Origin: CAVPOO01 sp963707015
GTDB taxonomy: Bacteria > Pseudomonadota > Gammaproteobacteria > Thiohalobacterales > Thiohalobacteraceae
DNA length: 64,000 bases
Reading direction: 5' to 3'
Assembly: GCA_963707015.1 (NCBI GenBank)
Contig: CAVPOO010000024.1
Span: forward strand, 16,843-80,842
Shown here: one piece after another, positions 55,215 to 63,549 of the stretch
Position numbering within the stretch: the stretch's first letter is position 1
Layout: every line of letters starts with the position of its first letter
The notes under the pieces: generated by a model
Database searches by the model: none
What the model was told of the DNA's origin: nothing
What the model saw: the letters and a program-made list of their open reading frames with translations, nothing else
Position numbers and translations under genes: made by a program

Positions 55215-55222
55215 GTCATATC

Positions 55223-56248
55223 ATGGGCTGGGATCTCGGCGGCGCCCACCTCAAGGCCGCGCATATCGACGGTCGTGGCAGGGTGCGGCAGGTGATTCAG
55301 TTGCCCTGCCCCTTGTGGCAGGGACTGGACCGGCTTCAGGCGGCTGCAGACCAGGCGCTGGCTGCGGTCCCGCGCGGTATCGCGTATCACGCGATCACCA
55401 TGACCGGCGAGCTGGTCGATCTGTTCGACAGCCGTGCCGAGGGCGTGCAGCGGCTGGTGGCCGTCATGGAGGAAAAGCTGGCGCCGGCCGCGATGGGCTT
55501 TTACGCCGGGCACGCGGGGTTTCTTGATCCGCACGTGGCGGCAGACACGACGGAGAAAATTGCCTCCAGTAACTGGCTGGCGAGTGCCTCGTTCGTGGCG
55601 CTGCATGTTCCGCAGACATTGTTTCTGGACATCGGCAGTACCACGACCGACATCGTGATCTGCAAGGACGGTGAGGTGCTGGCGCGAGGCTCCGGTGACC
55701 ACCAGCGTCTGCTCTGCGCCGAGCTGGTCTACACGGGTGTGGTGCGCACCGCGCTGATGGCGGAGGTCAAACAGGTGCCGTTCGCAGGCGCATGGGTACC
55801 GGTGATGGCGGAGCATTTCGCGAGCATGGCGGATGTGTACCGTATGACGGGCGAACTGCCGGCGCATGCCGATCAGCTGCCGAGTGCGGATAACGGCCCC
55901 AAAACCCGAACCGCCAGTGCCAGGCGCCTGGCCCGTATGTTGGGCCTGGACCTGGATGCCGCGCCGCTGGAGGCCTGGTCGCGCGTCGCGGCCTACGCGG
56001 CCGAAGTGCAGCTGCAGCGCCTCGCGCGCGCCTGTGAGCTCAGCCTGTCGCGCGGCCTGCTCGAGCAAGACGCGCCCCTGCTGGGTGCGGGGGTCGGGCG
56101 CTTCCTGCTTCCACGACTTGCCCAGCGGTTGCAGCGGGCCTCCCTGGACCTGGCCTCGCTGCTGGATCTGAGTCGTCTGGAGGGCGGGGATCCGCTCGAC
56201 TGCATGCCGGCCGTCGCGGTCGCAAGTCTGGCGAGGGCGCGCCCGTGA
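55223..56248 (+). CDS. mfnF: MfnF-like H4MPT-linked C1 protein (hydantoinase/oxoprolinase fold)
   Basis: About 341 residues of the ASKHA fold: MGWDLGGAHLKAAHIDGRG (phosphate 1), AITMTGELVDLFDSRAEGVQ, FLDIGSTTTDIVICKDGEVL and a C-terminal GAGVGRFLLPRLA. The methanogen homologue MfnF joins the furan and tyramine-glutamate halves of methanofuran. An ATG at 55205 lies in the MITE terminal repeat; ATG 55223 gives the family N-terminus and is preferred. Confidence 0.83.
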   Translation: MGWDLGGAHLKAAHIDGRGRVRQVIQLPCPLWQGLDRLQAAADQALAAVPRGIAYHAITMTGELVDLFDSRAEGVQRLVAVMEEKLAPAAMGFYAGHAGFLDPHVAADTTEKIASSNWLASASFVALHVPQTLFLDIGSTTTDIVICKDGEVLARGSGDHQRLLCAELVYTGVVRTALMAEVKQVPFAGAWVPVMAEHFASMADVYRMTGELPAHADQLPSADNGPKTRTASARRLARMLGLDLDAAPLEAWSRVAAYAAEVQLQRLARACELSLSRGLLEQDAPLLGAGVGRFLLPRLAQRLQRASLDLASLLDLSRLEGGDPLDCMPAVAVASLARARP

Positions 56249-56402
56249 GCGGCCGCATGCCGCGTGAGCGTTCCGGTTGTACCCGACGCTGCTGCGACCA
56301 CATTGCGGGATTGCGTTGGCAGACCTGCCGCGCGCCGCGGCGAGTAAAGCCGCCAGCCTTGGGATGCTCTGTTGAGGCAGCTGGAGCGGCGGGAGACCGG
56401 CT

Positions 56403-57059
56403 ATGTGGGTGGTGAAGATTGGTGGCAGCCTGGCATCGGCCGAGGCCCTGCCGCGCTGGCTGGACACACTGAGCTGCTACGGCGGCGGTGAGGTGATCAT
56501 AGTTCCAGGTGGGGGGCCGTTTGCCGAGCTGGTACACATCTCGCAACGCTATTGGCGCATTGACGATTCCACCGTGCATTTCATGGCCTTGCTGGGTATG
56601 GAGCAGTATGGGCTGATGATGGCGGGCCTGCGGCCTGACCTGGTGCCGAGCGAGTCTGAGACCGACCTGTTTCGCGTGCTGAAGCGCGCCGGTGTGCCGA
56701 TCTGGCTGCCGACCTTCATGGTCAGCAACGATCACAGCATCGCGCATTCCTGGGAGGTTACCTCGGACAGCCTGGCTGCCTGGCTGGCCAGGCGGGTCGG
56801 GGCCAGGCGGCTGCTGCTGGTGAAATCCACGGATCTCGGTGCCAGCGAGGTTTCGGCCGAAGCCTTGAGCCAGCGCGGGGTGGTCGATGCGGCCTTTCCC
56901 GGGTACCTGCGGCAAGGCGATTTCCAGACACTGATTCTGGGGGCGACGCATTACGATCTCATGCCCCAGCTGCTGAATGGCGGCACAGCGGCAGGTACGC
57001 AGGTGCTGACCGGCAGGGACGACAGGGCTGCGGCGCGCATGCCAGATTCGGAAACCTGA
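56403..57059 (+). CDS. mfnE: Amino-acid-kinase-fold protein, MfnE-like
   Basis: 218 residues: WVVKIGGSLASAEALPRWLD, VIIVPGGGPFAELVH, NDHSIAHSWEVTSDSLAAWL and LLLVKSTDLG. MfnE phosphorylates aminomethyl-furanmethanol phosphate to the diphosphate for methanofuran assembly. It is in line after mfnF with 154 bp between; it converges on mfnB across a palindromic repeat. Confidence 0.82.
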   Translation: MWVVKIGGSLASAEALPRWLDTLSCYGGGEVIIVPGGGPFAELVHISQRYWRIDDSTVHFMALLGMEQYGLMMAGLRPDLVPSESETDLFRVLKRAGVPIWLPTFMVSNDHSIAHSWEVTSDSLAAWLARRVGARRLLLVKSTDLGASEVSAEALSQRGVVDAAFPGYLRQGDFQTLILGATHYDLMPQLLNGGTAAGTQVLTGRDDRAAARMPDSET

Positions 57060-57064
57060 TACGC

Positions 57065-57224
57065 TTTCAACCTGATAATGAGGGATGCTGACAGATTAAG
57101 CTGAGTGCCAGTATTTTTTGTTTATAGCCACGGAATCCACGGAAAAACACGGAAAAAATTCTCATGGGTACTGGTTCTTTGCGTGGATTTCGTGGCCATA
57201 CCATCCGTCATCATCAGATTGAAG
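57065..57224. repeat. Nested palindromic repeat, family 2, copy 2
   Basis: Arms CTTTCAACCTGATAATGAGG and CATCATCAGATTGAAG; inner pair GCCACGGAATCCACGG / GTGGATTTCGTGGC. It fills the gap between convergent mfnE and mfnB, where it may act as a two-way terminator. Confidence 0.72.
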
Positions 57225-57235
57225 ACGCACTGGCC

Positions 57236-57991
57236 TCAGGCCTGCTCACCGTCTCGTCCGCAGGCGCTGCGCGTGTTTGTCCAGGCCGGGCTGCGGGCAC
57301 TCGCGGCGTGCGCCGCCGCGTCCAGTTGCGCGCGGATGTTTGCCACGGCGGTTTCGCACAGGCCGGAGGTACGTGTGCCGCCGCGGCACAGTGCGCTGCG
57401 AAAACCCAGGTAATCGGGTCCGAGTGCCACCAATGGCGGGATGTCAGCCGCCTGCAGGGAGCCGGCCAGTCCGGTCAGCAGGCCCAGGCGTTTCCCCCGC
57501 CGCACGAACGCAGCCAGTGTGTCCCGGTCCAGATGGGCAGCCAGGCCGCCGCGGGTTTTGTCGGCGGTGTCCAGCATGACGCCGGCACAACCCGCCCGGC
57601 GCAGGGGTTCGAGAAGGTGCAACGGTGGATACTGATCGGCAAACAGTACCGCCGCCACGCGGATGCCGCCCGCGCCGGCAGCCGCCAGGGCGTTCAGAAT
57701 GTCGGGCGCCGGGTAGCGCTCGAACAGTCCGACCTTGATGAGGTCCACGCCAGTGGCGGCGGTCGCCTGGATCGCCGCTGCAATCACGTGTGCGGACATG
57801 GGCAGATCGCCTACCGTCGCGCTCACCGGCCGGCGCCCGCCGATCACACGGATAACCGACCGCTGTACCGCAGGGGAGACGGCACCGAGCGCGCCTCTGG
57901 CCGGGTCTTTGAGATCGATGATGTCTGCGCCGCCACGCAAGGCCAGCAGGGCCTCTTGCGGATCGGTTACGCTGGCCAGCAAGGCAGTCAT
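57236..57991 (-). CDS. mfnB: (5-formylfuran-3-yl)methyl phosphate synthase
   Basis: 251 residues, MfnB/DUF556 barrel: TALLASVTDPQEALLALRGG with ADIIDLKDPARGALGAV, VSATVGDLPM, VDLIKVGLF and GVMLDTADK. It makes the furan ring of methanofuran from two glyceraldehyde-3-phosphates. The C-terminus has an extra ~20-residue tail. It overlaps the DUF447 gene by 4 bp. Confidence 0.88.
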   Translation of the reverse strand: MTALLASVTDPQEALLALRGGADIIDLKDPARGALGAVSPAVQRSVIRVIGGRRPVSATVGDLPMSAHVIAAAIQATAATGVDLIKVGLFERYPAPDILNALAAAGAGGIRVAAVLFADQYPPLHLLEPLRRAGCAGVMLDTADKTRGGLAAHLDRDTLAAFVRRGKRLGLLTGLAGSLQAADIPPLVALGPDYLGFRSALCRGGTRTSGLCETAVANIRAQLDAAAHAASARSPAWTNTRSACGRDGEQA

Positions 57992-58563
57992 GTGCGCTCC
58001 TCTGTATTCTGTTTCTCGCGATGTTGTGTCACCGCCTCCATGAGCCAGTCCCAGGCCTGCCGTTCCTTCGCACCGGCGGTCTTCTCTATGGCGATGCCGA
58101 GATAGTCGATCTCCGACTGAATCTTCTCCCACGGCAGCAGGTGCAGCCGGCTGACCAGGACCGCGGCCTCGAGCACGGCGCCCTGGGCGCGATTGAAGCC
58201 GCCGAAGGCGGCGTGTTGTGCCTCGTGAACGGGCCGGCAGAGCAGGCGCGGCCTGAGCGCGTCGTCTTCCACCCGCTCCACCACAACCTCGGTATGGGCC
58301 AGCGTATCGGCCAAGCGCGCGCCCTCGATCCGGGTGGCCGGGCACACAGGCCATTGCCAGCGACCGGTCAGGCAGCCGGCGAAAATGCGTACGTCATCCG
58401 TGTAATTGATGACAGCGCAGCGCTCGCGCAGCATGTTGTCCAGCGATCGGGACGGGCGAAACGGCGCCAGCAGCAGGTATTCGCCTTCCTGGCGTACCCC
58501 CATGGGGGCGATATGGATGTGACCGTCCTCGGCACGGGTGGTTACCACGGTTTCCCGGATCAT
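57988..58563 (-). CDS. DUF447-family protein
   Basis: 191 residues: MIRETVVTTRAEDGHIHIAP then MGVRQEGEYLLLAPFRPSRS, AVINYTDDVRIFAG, and VHEAQHAAFGGFNRAQGAVLEAAVLVSRLHLLP in the second half. DUF447 is a split-barrel flavin-reductase-like family found with H4MPT and methanofuran genes; role unknown. Overlaps both neighbours by 4 bp. Confidence 0.83.
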   Translation of the reverse strand: MIRETVVTTRAEDGHIHIAPMGVRQEGEYLLLAPFRPSRSLDNMLRERCAVINYTDDVRIFAGCLTGRWQWPVCPATRIEGARLADTLAHTEVVVERVEDDALRPRLLCRPVHEAQHAAFGGFNRAQGAVLEAAVLVSRLHLLPWEKIQSEIDYLGIAIEKTAGAKERQAWDWLMEAVTQHREKQNTEERT

Positions 58564-59957
58564 GATCCCTTTCCTGCGGTGCGCATGGTGGCGCCCGGCT
58601 GTGTATAGTCACGAACATCCGCTTCGGCCTGTTCGCTCGCGCACCCCCATTGCAACTCCTGGTCCTGCACATAGCGCTTGCCCAGCTGCCACGCGATCTG
58701 CGCGCGCGCCATTTCTGCCCCGAGGTAGAAGGCGTGACCGGGGTCGCCGTTGACCTCCAGGTGCGGGTAGAGTTCGAAGGGATCGGTGCCGGTATACAGG
58801 CCGTCCCGGTTGTAGACGTGAAGCCCTTCAACGCTGACCTGTATCCGGTAGCTGGGATCGCGCACCGCAGCCGCGGTCGCTTCGATTTCGCTTTGCGCGT
58901 AGGGAAAGGGGCGGCGTTCATGCAGGCTGATCAGGCGCTGGTCAACGTTGCAGGGCAGGCTGTTTGACTCGCGCGCGTAATACATCAGGCGTCTGGCCAT
59001 ATCCGCTTCGTGTACCGCGCGCTTGGCATGCGCGCTGACCGAGGTGGTCAGCACATGATTGAGGCGCAGTTCTGCGGCAATGCCGGCCAGAACCGCATTG
59101 ATGCCGCCGGTGTCGGCGTCGGTCAGTTCCGTGACATTGCCGATACCCATCAGGATCTCGGCATCGGGTCGCAGCCGGCGCAGTTCGCGGTAGCGGTGGA
59201 TGGACTCGGTAAAGCCGCACAGCAGCGGATCGAGGATCGGGTCGGCGATATAAGGACGACCCCTGGCATCGAGCTGTTCCATTGCCTGGATCAGGGAAGC
59301 CAGGTCGCCGGGCTGCGAGGGGATGAGCACCGGCACGGCCTCGACCTCCTCGGCGATCCAGAGGGTGTCGCTGCGCAGGCTCAGCAGATAGTCGGCCCCG
59401 GCACGGCCGCCGGTCAGGAGTTCCTGCGCTTCGACCGAGTCTACGCTGACACGAAAGCCGGCACCGGCCAGGGTGCTGACGGTCTCGGCCAGGTGCGGGA
59501 AGGGCGTATTCGGCAGGCAGCCGATATCGATCACATCGGCGCCCGCGCTCCGGTAGGCCTGCGCGCGTTGCAGGATGGCCGCGACGTCCAGGTGAGGCGC
59601 GTCGACGATTTCCGCAAACAGGTTGATGTCGTAGCGGCTCAGATCAGGCCTGACCTCACCGTGCCCGAAGAACTGCGGCAGGTCTTTGAGCTCGTCGGGT
59701 CCGCGCTGTACCGGTATGCGGTAATGCTCGGAGAGTGACTGCAGATCACCGCGGCAGCGCCCGGGCACGATGACGCGGTCGATACCGGCGGGACGTGGCA
59801 GCCGGCGTCGTATCATGTCGGCGGTCATCAGGCCCGCGACGTTGATGCCGAGCTGATGTATCTGCGGGGTGAATGCGGTCGGTTGCATGGCATCGAGAAC
59901 CCGGGCGAGGCTCTTTTCCGCCAGCTTTCCGGTCAGGAACAGGATGCTTTCGGCCAT
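58560..59957 (-). CDS. DUF6513 dihydropteroate-synthase-like protein
   Basis: 465 residues. A unique N-terminal part (ILFLTGKLAEKSLARVLD) precedes a DHPS-like barrel: GADVIDIGCLPNTPFPHLAE, FRVSVDSVEAQELL, YIADPILDPLLCGF and LMGIGNVTELTDADTGGINA. It is thought to act in pterin cofactor (H4MPT) synthesis in methylotrophs. Start ATG 59957 overlaps the flavoprotein gene by 25 bp. Confidence 0.83.
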   Translation of the reverse strand: MAESILFLTGKLAEKSLARVLDAMQPTAFTPQIHQLGINVAGLMTADMIRRRLPRPAGIDRVIVPGRCRGDLQSLSEHYRIPVQRGPDELKDLPQFFGHGEVRPDLSRYDINLFAEIVDAPHLDVAAILQRAQAYRSAGADVIDIGCLPNTPFPHLAETVSTLAGAGFRVSVDSVEAQELLTGGRAGADYLLSLRSDTLWIAEEVEAVPVLIPSQPGDLASLIQAMEQLDARGRPYIADPILDPLLCGFTESIHRYRELRRLRPDAEILMGIGNVTELTDADTGGINAVLAGIAAELRLNHVLTTSVSAHAKRAVHEADMARRLMYYARESNSLPCNVDQRLISLHERRPFPYAQSEIEATAAAVRDPSYRIQVSVEGLHVYNRDGLYTGTDPFELYPHLEVNGDPGHAFYLGAEMARAQIAWQLGKRYVQDQELQWGCASEQAEADVRDYTQPGATMRTAGKGS

Positions 59958-60493
59958 GACAGTCGGGGCCTCACAGCCCGGCGCAGCTCCTCCATATCGG
60001 AGACGACCTGGGTTGCCTCGAACTCCCGCAGCTTGGCGACGTTTTCGAGATCGATGCGGCGCGGATACACGGTGACCGTGCCGCCCGGCGCCTCGGTCTG
60101 CAGTTCCGGCGCGGTGTCGCAGGCGAACACGATGGACGGGATACGGCACTTGCCCGCCTGCGCGTACATGTTGGTGACCAGTGTGTCGGAGATTCCCCAC
60201 ACGCACTTGGCGACCGTATTGGAGGTCGCTGGTGCGATCACCAGCGTATGGTAGGCCCCGTCATACAGCAGGCCGACGGGTACGCTGCTCGCGGTGGTGT
60301 CGCGAAACACCCGGATGGACCTGCGCAGATCACTCACCCGGTGGCCATACATCTGCAGGACTTCTGCCGCGGCGCGGCTGAGAAACAGGTCGACGTTGTC
60401 GAATGTCTGCAACAAGGCCAGGCATTCCGGGACGAAGTGGCCGGAGCCGGTGATGGCCCATGCCAGCCGCTGGGGCGTCTTTTCAGCTGTCAT
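59933..60493 (-). CDS. Flavoprotein, dihydromethanopterin reductase-like
   Basis: 186 residues of the Dfp/UbiX-like flavoprotein fold: LAWAITGSGHFVPECLALLQ, VDLFLSRAAAEVLQMYG, YHTLVIAPATSNTVAKCVWG and PSIVFACDTAPELQTEAPGG. Related DmrA/DmrB-type proteins reduce dihydromethanopterin to the tetrahydro form. It is the first gene of the minus operon; its upstream region is the MITE family 3 copy. Confidence 0.8.
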   Translation of the reverse strand: MTAEKTPQRLAWAITGSGHFVPECLALLQTFDNVDLFLSRAAAEVLQMYGHRVSDLRRSIRVFRDTTASSVPVGLLYDGAYHTLVIAPATSNTVAKCVWGISDTLVTNMYAQAGKCRIPSIVFACDTAPELQTEAPGGTVTVYPRRIDLENVAKLREFEATQVVSDMEELRRAVRPRLSWPKASCS

Positions 60494-60511
60494 GAGCGGC
60501 CTCGCGCCGGC

Positions 60512-60637
60512 TAGCCCGCATTTCTCACCGGGATAGGCTCGGCCTGATTACACACTGTCATTTTCCTGGTCTGCACTCTGTTCCTTACCTCAGCGCATTA
60601 TGCGACTCTATCGCCGCCCGGTGAGAAATGCGGGCTA
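60512..60637 (-). mobile_element. MITE family 3, copy 2 (~126 bp)
   Basis: Terminal repeats TAGCCCGCATTTCTCACCGG and complement. It aligns in reverse with copy 1 through CACCGGGCGGCG, CTGAGGTAA, AGAGTGCAGA and GACAGTGTGT. The right terminal TAG is the stop codon of the sigma-54 regulator. Confidence 0.85.
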
Positions 60638-62632
60638 GCGTGTCGGGGTAATGTTGCAGCGCTTCATCTTCCGGTACAGGGTGTTGCGACTGAGTTTAAG
60701 GTGTCTGGCGGCGGTGGAAACGTTCCAGCGGCAAAGTTCCAGTTCGTGCAGCAAGGCTTCGCGCTCGGCACACAGCAGTGGGTCCCGGACCTCGTCGCAC
60801 GCGGGCGGCGAGGCTTGCGGGCGATCTTCCTTGAGATGTGCATCCCGGAACAGGTCATCCACCAGATCATTTACCGTGATGTGGTCGGATTCCCTCAGGG
60901 CGATCAGGGTACGAAGCACGTTGCGCAATTGCCGGATATTGCCGGGCCAGGAATAACTGATCAGGCGGTTGAGCACGGCTTCATCGACCTGGATGCAGGA
61001 GTCGGGCCCGACTTCTTCCCGGATCAGGTGGTGTACCAGATTGAGTTTGTCCGTGCGTTCCCGCAGTGGCGGCAGGGTGACCCGGACGCCCTGCAGGCGG
61101 TAGTAGAGGTCTTCGCGGAAACTGCCTTCGGCCAGCATTTCCGAGAGATCCCGGTGGGTCGCGCTGATGACCCACAGGTCCACGCTCGCAGCGTGGTGGC
61201 TGCCCAGGGGTACGACCTCCTTTTCTTCCAGGACGCGCAGCAGACGTGCCTGCAGCGACAGCGGCATGTCGCCGATCTCGTCGAGGAACAGGGTACCGCC
61301 ATTGGCCTGCACGATCTTGCCCGGACTGCCGTGTCGGCTGGCGCCGGTGAAGGCGCCGGCCTTGTAGCCGAACAACTCGCTCTCGATCAGCGATTCCGGG
61401 ATCGAGGCACAGTCAATCGGCACGAAAGGCTTGCCTGCGCGCGCACCGGACTGGTGCACCGCCTTGGCAAACACACCCTTGCCCGTGCCACTCTCGCCAC
61501 ACAGCAGAAACGGAATGCCCTTATCGAGTACCCGGCGCGAAATGCGGATGTTCTGGGCCATGCGCGGATCCCCGAACTCCAGCGTACTGAGCGGTTCCGC
61601 GTCGCCGCTGCCTTCGCTGTCGCTGATTCGGGTGCTGACGGTGGATTGCACGCTGCGAGGCGAGGGGGTTTCCGGTTCCGGCCTCTGCACGATGGCAAAA
61701 AAGCGACGTCCCTGTTTCGCTTCATGTATCGGGATCGCGTGCAGCGAACTGTACGCCGGGTGCTGCAGCAGCGAAGGCCGCGTCAGGTCGAAGATTTCAT
61801 CGATCTTCTGGCCGCGGAGCTGGGCGGGGCACCGCCAACCGATCTGGACCAGCGCACTCTGATTGGCGGCCAGGATCGCGCCGTCGGTCTGGAAGGCTAT
61901 CAGTCCTTCGCCGAGCGTGTTGACGAATTCCGGACGGCTGTGGAAGTGCATGATGTAACGATTCTTGAACGCGCCCAGAAAGGCACGATTCTCGATTGTC
62001 TTGGCTGACATGTTTACCAGTGCCAGCGTGTGCTGCTGCGCCTTGTTGTACTCGCTGGAGGCGTTCAGCACCGCGAGAATCTTCCCGGTGGGGTCGAAGA
62101 TGGGAGACGCGGTACAGGTCAGTCCCAGATTGCTGGCGAGGAAGTGTTCATTCCGGTGAACGATCAGCGCCTGCTGCTCCGCCAGGCAGGTGCCCATCCC
62201 GTTGGTACCCTGGTGCTGTTCGGACCAGAGTGCTCCCTCCTTCAGGCCGCTGTTCGTGGCGGTGGAATCGAAGCTGGGATCCCCGACATAGTTGAGGATC
62301 ATGCCGCTGTCATCAGTGAGCAGGATGGAATGGCCGGAGCCGGCGACCTGCTGATAAAGATTCGCCATTTCAACCCGGGCGATGGGCAGCAGTGTGCCCA
62401 GGCGCTGCTGATGTTCACGCAGCGTGTGGCGCTCGACAATCTCCGGTTCACGCCCGTGCGTCGGGTCCAGGCCGTACTTGCTGTAGCAGCGCCGCCAGGA
62501 CTGGTAAATCCTGGCGGGGACCGAACACTCTTTTTCCTCACCGGCGACCACCGATAGGACGCGCTCACGATGGCGGGAAAATACCGCTGAAATTTCCATG
62601 TTGCCATGCCCCTCTGAAACTGTCACATGCAC
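60635..62632 (-). CDS. AcoR-type sigma-54-dependent activator
   Basis: 665 residues. A GAF-like sensor follows RIYQSWRRCYSKYGLDP and includes NSGLKEGALWSEQHQGTNGM then GTCLAEQQALIVHRNEHF. A PAS segment comes next, then the AAA+ domain with Walker A GESGTGKG (~380), GAFTGAS (~427) and GGTLFLDEIGDMP. A Fis HTH ends it (NVSTAARHLKLSRNTLYRKM). It activates sigma-54 promoters in response to a small molecule. Its TAG stop is in the MITE repeat. Confidence 0.9.
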   Translation of the reverse strand: MHVTVSEGHGNMEISAVFSRHRERVLSVVAGEEKECSVPARIYQSWRRCYSKYGLDPTHGREPEIVERHTLREHQQRLGTLLPIARVEMANLYQQVAGSGHSILLTDDSGMILNYVGDPSFDSTATNSGLKEGALWSEQHQGTNGMGTCLAEQQALIVHRNEHFLASNLGLTCTASPIFDPTGKILAVLNASSEYNKAQQHTLALVNMSAKTIENRAFLGAFKNRYIMHFHSRPEFVNTLGEGLIAFQTDGAILAANQSALVQIGWRCPAQLRGQKIDEIFDLTRPSLLQHPAYSSLHAIPIHEAKQGRRFFAIVQRPEPETPSPRSVQSTVSTRISDSEGSGDAEPLSTLEFGDPRMAQNIRISRRVLDKGIPFLLCGESGTGKGVFAKAVHQSGARAGKPFVPIDCASIPESLIESELFGYKAGAFTGASRHGSPGKIVQANGGTLFLDEIGDMPLSLQARLLRVLEEKEVVPLGSHHAASVDLWVISATHRDLSEMLAEGSFREDLYYRLQGVRVTLPPLRERTDKLNLVHHLIREEVGPDSCIQVDEAVLNRLISYSWPGNIRQLRNVLRTLIALRESDHITVNDLVDDLFRDAHLKEDRPQASPPACDEVRDPLLCAEREALLHELELCRWNVSTAARHLKLSRNTLYRKMKRCNITPTR

Positions 62633-63059
62633 TCCTCGCAGGTTTCATATCCGTGTCCCGACGGGCCGGTGAGCCGCTCGCTCAATCGGTGGGAATCCGG
62701 CGTGCAAATTGGCTGATTAGGGAGCGCGGCGGCCCTCTCCGGCGCGTTCCTGTCGCACTATGTCCCACAATCCGCCGGGATCTGTGCTGAATAACGATGA
62801 TCTGGACTCACCCTAAGTGTAACCAAGTTGGTGCATTTTTCCACTTGTGCGCCACGCAGTGCCGCGTTTCCGGGATAGTTCGTGCAACCTGTCCCGGTCC
62901 TGCAACAGCCGGATCGGGACATCGCGACAATCCCTGCATCAGCCGTGCACGACCCGTTGCGCGCGTGGCCGGCCCGCCCGACCCTCAGCGAAGCGACTAT
63001 ACTTAGTACGGCCCTCTCAGGACAGGTGGGCTTGCGTGTCAGTAAAGCGGAGGAATGCC
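62633..63059. other. Divergent regulatory region
   Basis: It separates the sigma-54 activator from the pterin dehydratase gene. A dyad TGTCCCG (62890-62896) / CGGGACA (62915-62921) is a possible activator site. No -24/-12 sigma-54 promoter matching TGGCAC-N5-TTGC was found. Confidence 0.4.
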
Positions 63060-63470
63060 ATGGCGTGGCGGGAACGCACGGCTGAAGAAACGTACAGCGA
63101 TGAGGACGTGGAGGCGAGGCTGAAAGAGGAGCTTCCGCACTGGTATCTCGAAGACGGATGGATCCGCCGCAAGTACAAGACCAGTGGCTGGAAGGCGACG
63201 CTCATGGTGGTCAATGCCGTCGGTCATCTGGCGGAGGCTGCCTTCCATCATCCCGATCTGACCGTCTCCTATGCCTTCGTGATTGTGAAATTAAAGAACC
63301 ACGCGGCCAAGGGTATTACCAACAAGGATTTCGCCCTGGCCCGCAAGATCGAGGAAGTCATACACTGGCAACCCGCCCTCGAGGACAGTCCCCTGGAGGG
63401 CACGCCGGATGATCCACGCTTCAAGTACATCAAGTACGATCCGCCGGTCGGCACGAGCGGTGCGCAATAG
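63060..63470 (+). CDS. Pterin-4a-carbinolamine dehydratase
   Basis: 136 residues: MAWRERTAEETYSDEDVEAR, HLAEAAFHHPDLTVSYAFVI (the active-site HHPD) and KNHAAKGITNKDFALARKIE. It dehydrates hydroxypterins; in H4MPT organisms it may act in pterin recycling or molybdopterin chemistry. GGAGG precedes the ATG. It is followed 79 bp later by a molybdenum-hydroxylase subunit. Confidence 0.9.
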   Translation: MAWRERTAEETYSDEDVEARLKEELPHWYLEDGWIRRKYKTSGWKATLMVVNAVGHLAEAAFHHPDLTVSYAFVIVKLKNHAAKGITNKDFALARKIEEVIHWQPALEDSPLEGTPDDPRFKYIKYDPPVGTSGAQ

Positions 63471-63549
63471 CGGTGCGCAAAATGAGGGTAGCCGCTGCCC
63501 GGCGTTTTGCTGACCACCCGAGTCATGCCTGACGGAGCAGGAGAGTGAC

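Noticed and set aside
62633..63059. Sigma-54 -24/-12 promoter for the dehydratase gene.
   Set aside because: No match to TGGCAC-N5-TTGC was found; only a weak GGTGCATTTTT.
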